NCBI GenBank assembly: GCA_003225495.1
Contig: QIAJ01000128.1
Coordinates: forward strand, 47,328-111,327
Length of the DNA: 64,000 bases
DNA from: Acidobacteriota bacterium
GTDB taxonomy: Bacteria > Acidobacteriota > Terriglobia > Terriglobales > Acidobacteriaceae
Reading direction: 5' to 3'
This document shows positions 59,852 to 64,000 of the stretch, piece after piece. Position numbers and translations under genes: made by a program. The notes beneath the pieces were generated by a model. It worked only from the letters and a program-made list of their open reading frames with translations. It was not told where the DNA came from and made no database searches. Each line of letters starts with the position of its first letter. Within the stretch, counting starts at the first letter, position 1.

Positions 59852-61969
59852 ATGTCCACAGCCCCACGAATGTCGGACGGTGATCCGCAGCAAATTGCTG
59901 AGGCACTGTCACTTCTGGACAAGGCTGTCCTGGAGATGATCCGGGCGCAGCAGCCGCTGACGCGCGTGCTCGATTCTTTGTGTCTCAAGATCGAGGAGCA
60001 ATCTCCCGGGCTGATCTGCTCCGTGCTGTTGCTGTCCACGGATGGCACGACGTTGCGCGATGCGGCCGCGCCGAGTCTGCCCGCCAGCTACCGGCTGTCG
60101 GTAGACGGAGCAAAAATCGGGCCCCGATCGGGATCGTGTGGCACGGCTGCTTACCGGCAGCAGCCGGTAGTCGTCACCGACATTGCGAACGATGCATTGT
60201 GGGCGGATTGCAAACATTTGGCATTGCCGCACGGCCTGCGGGCGTGCTGGTCGATGCCGATTTCATCTCACGACGGTTCAGTTCTGGGAACATTCGCCTG
60301 TTACTATCGCGAGCCGCGCGCGCCTGAACCCTACCATCTTCAACTGATTGACCGGGCGACGCACCTGGCCGGAATTGCGATCGAACATCACCGGGCGAAA
60401 GCCGAATTGCGGGCCGCTGAGACCCGCTACCGGACGCTGGTCGAGAGGCTGCCCGCGATTACTTACATCGCGGAGGTTGGAGTCGAAGGCCGCTGGCAGT
60501 TTGTGAGCCCGCAGATTGAATCCATGCTCGGTTTTTCGGCGGACGAATGGATGTCCAACTCTGGTTTGTGGATGAGCCGTATCCACGTGGAAGACCGTGA
60601 GATCGCGATCGCGGCCGAAAAGCGCGTGCAGGAAACGGGCACGTTATACAAGGCGGAATATCGGATGCATGCCAAGGATGGCAGGGTTCTGTGGTTTCGC
60701 GATGAAGCGAATCTTCTGGACGCGGCGCCGGGTGCAAATCCCATGATGCAGGGTGTGCTCTACGACATCACGGAACACAAGCGGCTGGAAGAGCAGCTGC
60801 GCCAGGCTCAGAAGATGGAAGCCATCGGACAGCTCGCTGGCGGTGTGGCGCATGACTTCAATAATCTCCTGATGGTGATGGGCGCGCACATCGACCGGAT
60901 CCGCGACCGCCTGCGTCCCGACGATCCATTGTCCGCGGATGCAACTGAGGTTCAAAGTGCGGTACGACGGGCTGCGGCTCTTACCAGTCAACTGCTGGCC
61001 TTTAGCCGGAAGCAGTTGCTGCAGCCAAAAGTGCTGGACGTTTCTTCCGTCCTCGACGGGGTCGCGCGGATGTTGGGCCGGCTCCTGGCGGAGAGCATTG
61101 AACTGAAAATAGATGTCGAGAAGAATCTTTCGCGGGTGCGGGTTGATCAGGGACAGCTTGAACAAGCGCTTCTCAATCTCGCGCTCAATGCGCGGGACGC
61201 GATGCCCGCCGGCGGGAACCTCAGCATTCAAGCCAAGAGTATTCATTTCCATGAGGCCCAGAACTGGCGCCACTCTTCGGTGCAACCGGGCGCGTACGTG
61301 ATGGTTGCGGTCACGGACTCCGGCACCGGCATGGATACGACAACGCAGGCGCGAATCTTTGAGCCATTTTTCACAACCAAGGGTCCGGGAAAAGGAACGG
61401 GACTGGGCCTACCCATGGTTTATGGAGTCATCAAGCAGAGCGGCGGGGCGATCTCCGTTTACAGCGAGCTGGGAAAAGGGACAACGTTCAAGATATTTCT
61501 TCCGCAATGCGATGCCGACGTCACTCCCGGACTGAAGCAAGGTGTGCCGGCGGCGGATGCCAACGGGAACGAGACTATTCTGCTGGTCGAAGATCAGAGT
61601 GCGATCCGCGAGGTGACAAGCGTTTACCTGATGGGTCTTGGTTACAACGTCCTGGCCGCACCCGACGGGGAAGCCGCGCTCAAGATTGCCGAGACGCAGA
61701 ACACCCGCATTGATCTTGTGGTCACCGATATCGTGATGCCGAACATGGGAGGCCGTGAACTCGTCACCCATCTCACGCGGCTACACCCGCACGCCAAAGT
61801 GCTGTTCATGTCGGGGTATCCTGACTTTTCGCTGCGCCAGTCAGAGGGTTTTCCCGAAAATGCCGAGGTGCTGCAGAAGCCATTCTCACTGAAGAGTCTG
61901 GCGAGCAAGGCGCGATTCCTGCTGGACAACAATTCTCCGGATCAAAAAAGTGCCAGCGAGCAGTCGTAG
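59852..61969 (+). CDS. Hybrid sensor histidine kinase (GAF-PAS-HK-REC)
   Basis: 705 residues, cytoplasmic. GAF domain (about 25-180, with LPASYRLSVDGAKIGPRSGSCGTAAYRQQPVVVTDI), PAS domain (about 190-310, ending GVLYDITEHKRLEEQLRQAQKMEAIGQL), dimerisation domain with His334 in GGVAHDFNNLL, HATPase_c (NARDAMPAGG, VTDSGTGMD, GKGTGLGLPMVYG), and a receiver domain with Asp626 in VVTDIVMPN after ILLVEDQSAIRE. The order and the DFNNLL box are typical of hybrid kinases of the HisKA_4-like type. The REC domain may pass phosphate on to an unknown regulator; none lies nearby. Confidence 0.95.
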   Translation: MSTAPRMSDGDPQQIAEALSLLDKAVLEMIRAQQPLTRVLDSLCLKIEEQSPGLICSVLLLSTDGTTLRDAAAPSLPASYRLSVDGAKIGPRSGSCGTAAYRQQPVVVTDIANDALWADCKHLALPHGLRACWSMPISSHDGSVLGTFACYYREPRAPEPYHLQLIDRATHLAGIAIEHHRAKAELRAAETRYRTLVERLPAITYIAEVGVEGRWQFVSPQIESMLGFSADEWMSNSGLWMSRIHVEDREIAIAAEKRVQETGTLYKAEYRMHAKDGRVLWFRDEANLLDAAPGANPMMQGVLYDITEHKRLEEQLRQAQKMEAIGQLAGGVAHDFNNLLMVMGAHIDRIRDRLRPDDPLSADATEVQSAVRRAAALTSQLLAFSRKQLLQPKVLDVSSVLDGVARMLGRLLAESIELKIDVEKNLSRVRVDQGQLEQALLNLALNARDAMPAGGNLSIQAKSIHFHEAQNWRHSSVQPGAYVMVAVTDSGTGMDTTTQARIFEPFFTTKGPGKGTGLGLPMVYGVIKQSGGAISVYSELGKGTTFKIFLPQCDADVTPGLKQGVPAADANGNETILLVEDQSAIREVTSVYLMGLGYNVLAAPDGEAALKIAETQNTRIDLVVTDIVMPNMGGRELVTHLTRLHPHAKVLFMSGYPDFSLRQSEGFPENAEVLQKPFSLKSLASKARFLLDNNSPDQKSASEQS

Positions 61970-62026
61970 TCGGGCTGACCAAGTCGCCCGCAGGTTGCAG
62001 TAGTGCCCGCACGCGACCGAGGTTGT

Positions 62027-62052
62027 GAGTGTAATCGCGATTTATCGCCAAC
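62027..62052. repeat. Short intergenic repeat, copy A
   Basis: GAGTGTAATCGCGATTTATCGCCAAC begins at 62027, between the hybrid kinase and the next gene, its end running into the tail of the minus-strand gene ending at 62042. It shares GAGTG, then CGATTT and TCGCCA, with copies B (62521-62591) and C (63217-63307). Confidence 0.55.
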
Positions 62053-62485
62053 AATCGCCTTGTTTCGCCTTGCACCAAAGGGCAACCGTTCGATTCCCCA
62101 GTTGAACCCCCTGATAACCATCGAAAGACACACAGAGCCGGGCATCATGGTATTCGGAGAATTTGAACCGAAAGGACTGGATTCGTTTGCCGTCCGATGT
62201 GAGCACTACCAGATGGGGCTTCTGCAAGTCCAGACCGTCAATCAAAATTGGCTTCTTATGAGGCCAGCGCATCGACTCGCTCTTATCGATACGGACTATG
62301 AGCGTATTCGGGTTGTACTCGCCTCCTGGCGATATTCTGGTTGGCGGTTCAGGTGAATTGGGCAGAACGCAAACGCTTCCGCTCTTGCTTTGATCGCTTG
62401 GACCTTCTTGTGCAGCAGAGCCACTGGGGGAAGAGAATACAGCAGAAACTAGCACGATAATGCAGACGAGTTTGATGTTGCCCAT
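62042..62485 (-). CDS. Secreted hypothetical protein
   Basis: 147 residues from the ATG at 62485 (an ATG at 62491 in the same frame is equivalent). Signal peptide: MGNIKLVCIIVLVSAVFSSPSGSAA. The mature part contains SGSVCVLPNSPEPPTRISPGGEYNPNTLIVRIDKSE, HLVVLTSDGKRIQSFRFKF and CVSFDGYQGVQL, which look like an extracellular beta domain with two Cys pairs. No family is recognised. A 7-base inverted repeat (62501-62518) lies just upstream of the start. Confidence 0.6.
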   Translation of the reverse strand: MGNIKLVCIIVLVSAVFSSPSGSAAQEGPSDQSKSGSVCVLPNSPEPPTRISPGGEYNPNTLIVRIDKSESMRWPHKKPILIDGLDLQKPHLVVLTSDGKRIQSFRFKFSEYHDARLCVSFDGYQGVQLGNRTVALWCKAKQGDCWR

Positions 62486-62500
62486 ACGCACAATCTACCC

Positions 62501-62518
62501 CAAGTCCGGCAGGACTTG
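62501..62518. promoter_or_regulatory. Inverted repeat upstream of the secreted protein gene
   Basis: CAAGTCC (62501-62507) and GGACTTG (62512-62518) form a perfect 7-base palindrome around GGCA, 16 bases before the minus-strand start at 62485. It may be an operator, or a hairpin in the 5' leader of that mRNA. Confidence 0.4.
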
Positions 62519-62520
62519 AC

Positions 62521-62591
62521 GTAACTGTCGGAACCAGGCGATGACGCTCATTGAGGGGTTTTGAGTGCTATAGCGATTTCTCGCCAGCAAC
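62521..62591. repeat. Short intergenic repeat, copy B
   Basis: GTAACTGTCGGAACCAGGCG (62521-62540) followed by GAGTG...CGATTTCTCGCCAGCAAC (62563-62591). The same two blocks occur in the same order in copy C. It lies in the divergent region between the genes at 62485 and 62657. Confidence 0.55.
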
Positions 62592-62656
62592 ACGGCCCGT
62601 GGATTTACACTGCATTGCTGATCATGAAGTCGCCGAGCAGGATTTAAGGAACGGAC

Positions 62657-63202
62657 GTGAACTCCAACGTGATTTATCCGTATATTATTCGCGAAGAATA
62701 CCTACGTCATCGGGCGGATGCGGTTCATCTTGTAAAGCCCCTCGGACACAGCACACATGTCACTCTGGTGGAAGATGTGGATGGGCTGGTCAAGAGTCTT
62801 ATGCCGGAGGACCTCACTGCACTCAGTCTCTCTCCTTTTGAAGCGCACGCAAAAGCCATGGAGAATCTGGAAAATCTGTTCATCTCCGGCGTCATTCAGG
62901 CGCAGCGATTCGAACAAGGGCCAGACGGGCGACCCTTCATCCTCGTCGGAGGGCATTGGGGCGCTGCGGCTTGTGTTCTCCTGGCGAACCTACCCAATCT
63001 CGCGAAAGAAAATCTACACACAGAGGAGATATGCCTCAGCATTCCCCACCGCGAAGCTTTACTGATCTTTGCGAAAGAAGATCGGGCTTATCGCGACCGG
63101 ATGAGAGCAATGATTGAAGAAATGGAAGGCAATCAACCGAAACCTCTGACTTTCGGATTGTTCACATTCGGAACGGATGCCCCTGTTCCACTGGTGGAGT
63201 AA
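62657..63202 (+). CDS. DUF1444-like hypothetical protein
   Basis: 181 residues from a GTG at 62657 (GGA upstream). MNSNVIYPYIIREEYLRHR opens it, AHAKAMENLENLFISGVIQ in the middle and LSIPHREALLIFAKEDRAYRDRMRAMIEEM near the end match the style of DUF1444 proteins (NLxxL and IPxRExLLxF motifs). Family function is unknown; the protein appears cytoplasmic. It lies between copies B and C of the short repeat. Confidence 0.65.
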   Translation: MNSNVIYPYIIREEYLRHRADAVHLVKPLGHSTHVTLVEDVDGLVKSLMPEDLTALSLSPFEAHAKAMENLENLFISGVIQAQRFEQGPDGRPFILVGGHWGAAACVLLANLPNLAKENLHTEEICLSIPHREALLIFAKEDRAYRDRMRAMIEEMEGNQPKPLTFGLFTFGTDAPVPLVE

Positions 63203-63216
63203 GCAGCCCATTCTCC

Positions 63217-63307
63217 TGACTGTCGTAACCAGGCGTTAGCACAAGCTTGCGCCGTCTGTTCGCCAAACACCGGGACAATGAGTGTAACCGCGATTTTTCT
63301 CGCCAAC
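63217..63307. repeat. Short intergenic repeat, copy C
   Basis: TGACTGTCGTAACCAGGCG (63217-63235) and GAGTGTAACCGCGATTTTTCTCGCCAAC (63280-63307). The two blocks repeat copy B with a longer separation. Located after the DUF1444-like gene. Confidence 0.55.
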
Positions 63308-63322
63308 TGCGTTTGATAGTTG

Positions 63323-63898
63323 TCATTTGGCGGCATGGTCGGAAGTTAGAACGATGCTTCCTCGAAACGACTTAACGAAGCTCTGGAACACGGGCAGGGA
63401 TTTGTTGAAAGCTGTGTCTGTCTTCGCAGTCAGAACGACTGTCAACACCCGTAGGGCTGTGTCCTGGATGTAAGCAACTTGCTCTACGGAATTGCGCTGT
63501 TCGCCACTTTTGAACGTGTAGACCGGAACCTCCATTTTTGACACGGGCAGCAAGATCGTTTGTTCCTTGTGTACATCCCCCTTCTGAAATCGTGATTTGA
63601 AGCCGGAAATGTCAGACTGAACGTAGTCGCTCAGAGTCTTAACCTCTTGATCCGATCCGATTGGTGCCCCGCTGATGTAAATCATGGCGGCTGATGAGCT
63701 CGCGTCAGAACCTTTCGGGACAAAGGATGCAATCCCAGGCCCATCACTTCGTTCCCAGTCCGTTGGGGTATCGAACGCCAGAAGACCCGCGTCGGCGAAA
63801 AGCATTTCGTGAACGTCCTTAGCATCGCTAGACGCTGCTTGAGTAGTCTTAGGTTCTGGCGTCTTGATCTGCTTCTGTGAAGGAGCAACGGTTACCAC
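63323..63898 (-). CDS. Hypothetical protein, possibly exported, start uncertain
   Basis: 191 residues from a GTG at 63898. The body (FADAGLLAFDTPTDWERSDGPGIASFVPKG and TILLPVSKMEVPVYTFKSGEQRNSVEQVAYIQD) has an exported beta-sandwich look common in lipoprotein-like acidobacterial proteins. Codons upstream of the GTG encode RHFLVSSFLFAV, exactly a signal-peptide core, but that stretch holds no start codon; an ATG at about 63944 lies one base out of frame. Either a frameshift removed the N-terminus or the real start is nonstandard. Confidence 0.55.
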   Translation of the reverse strand: MVTVAPSQKQIKTPEPKTTQAASSDAKDVHEMLFADAGLLAFDTPTDWERSDGPGIASFVPKGSDASSSAAMIYISGAPIGSDQEVKTLSDYVQSDISGFKSRFQKGDVHKEQTILLPVSKMEVPVYTFKSGEQRNSVEQVAYIQDTALRVLTVVLTAKTDTAFNKSLPVFQSFVKSFRGSIVLTSDHAAK

Positions 63899-64000
63899 CG
63901 CGAATAGGAAACTGGAAACGAGAAAATGCCTTGTAGTAGCTCATTTGATTGGGATTATGCGCGTCCATGGCACGCTCGCCAAGATAATTGTTGAAACCAG

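Overview
The window looks like chromosomal DNA of an Acidobacteriota (class Terriglobia, Koribacter-like). The GC content is moderately high. It carries a VWFA-related acidobacterial-type secreted protein, a Ser/Thr kinase with a WD40-like propeller coupled to an ECF-like sigma factor, many secreted TPR proteins of this phylum, and an integrase core of a type familiar from acidobacterial genomes. This placement is inferred from protein style; there is no rRNA. Gene density is high on both strands, with one tRNA, no CRISPR array and no recognisable IS element.

Layout. 0-11 kb: secreted VWFA-like protein, zinc metallopeptidase with TPRs, S8 peptidase, metallo-beta-lactamase hydrolase, kinase/sigma pair with an ATGA overlap, two small secreted proteins. 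11-13 kb: a tyrosine recombinase with an N-terminal NUMOD4-HNH nuclease module, next to the 3' end of tRNA-Ser(UGA). 13-21 kb: tdh, DUF1572, a dead formylglycine-generating-enzyme-like gene, thiE, LOG-family protein, 1007-residue TPR protein. 21-27 kb: HxlR regulator with a perfect palindrome, DoxX, DinB, then a co-directional group (BNR-repeat protein, GH13 glucosidase, MoaD/ThiS-like protein). 27-31 kb: citrate synthase, an AhpD-like gene with an in-frame UGA at the second Cys of the CxxC motif (candidate selenoprotein), and a toxin/immunity pair with an RNase A-like CdiA-CT domain. 31-43 kb: LysR plus a three-domain acyl ligase/ACP/acyltransferase, Trm112-like, folD, coaE, YjbR, VKOR, DUF1684, YbaK. 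43-51 kb: kbl, small regulator/membrane operon, a GntR-ABC ATPase fusion with a broken permease, PBP4-type carboxypeptidase, folP. 51-64 kb: a histidine kinase lacking the phosphoacceptor His, hemB, an ECF-type sigma factor with a membrane-anchored TPR-CHAT protein, a hybrid histidine kinase, and hypothetical genes separated by a short repeat.

How genes work together. tdh and kbl together make the threonine-to-glycine route although they lie 29 kb apart. folP and folD serve folate/one-carbon metabolism, gltA and coaE central and CoA metabolism, hemB tetrapyrrole synthesis. Signalling is rich: two sigma factors, each beside a likely membrane partner, two histidine kinases, HxlR, LysR, GntR and winged-helix regulators, two of them with clear palindromic operator candidates.

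The observations most worth follow-up are the candidate CxxU selenoprotein with a bacterial SECIS-like hairpin and downstream terminator; the miniature secreted RNase A-like toxin with a translationally coupled immunity gene; the homing-endonuclease/integrase fusion beside tRNA-Ser; the sigma/zinc-finger/CHAT locus; the GntR-ABC fusion; and the histidine kinase with Ser in place of His. All functional statements come from reading motifs by eye; no database search was run.
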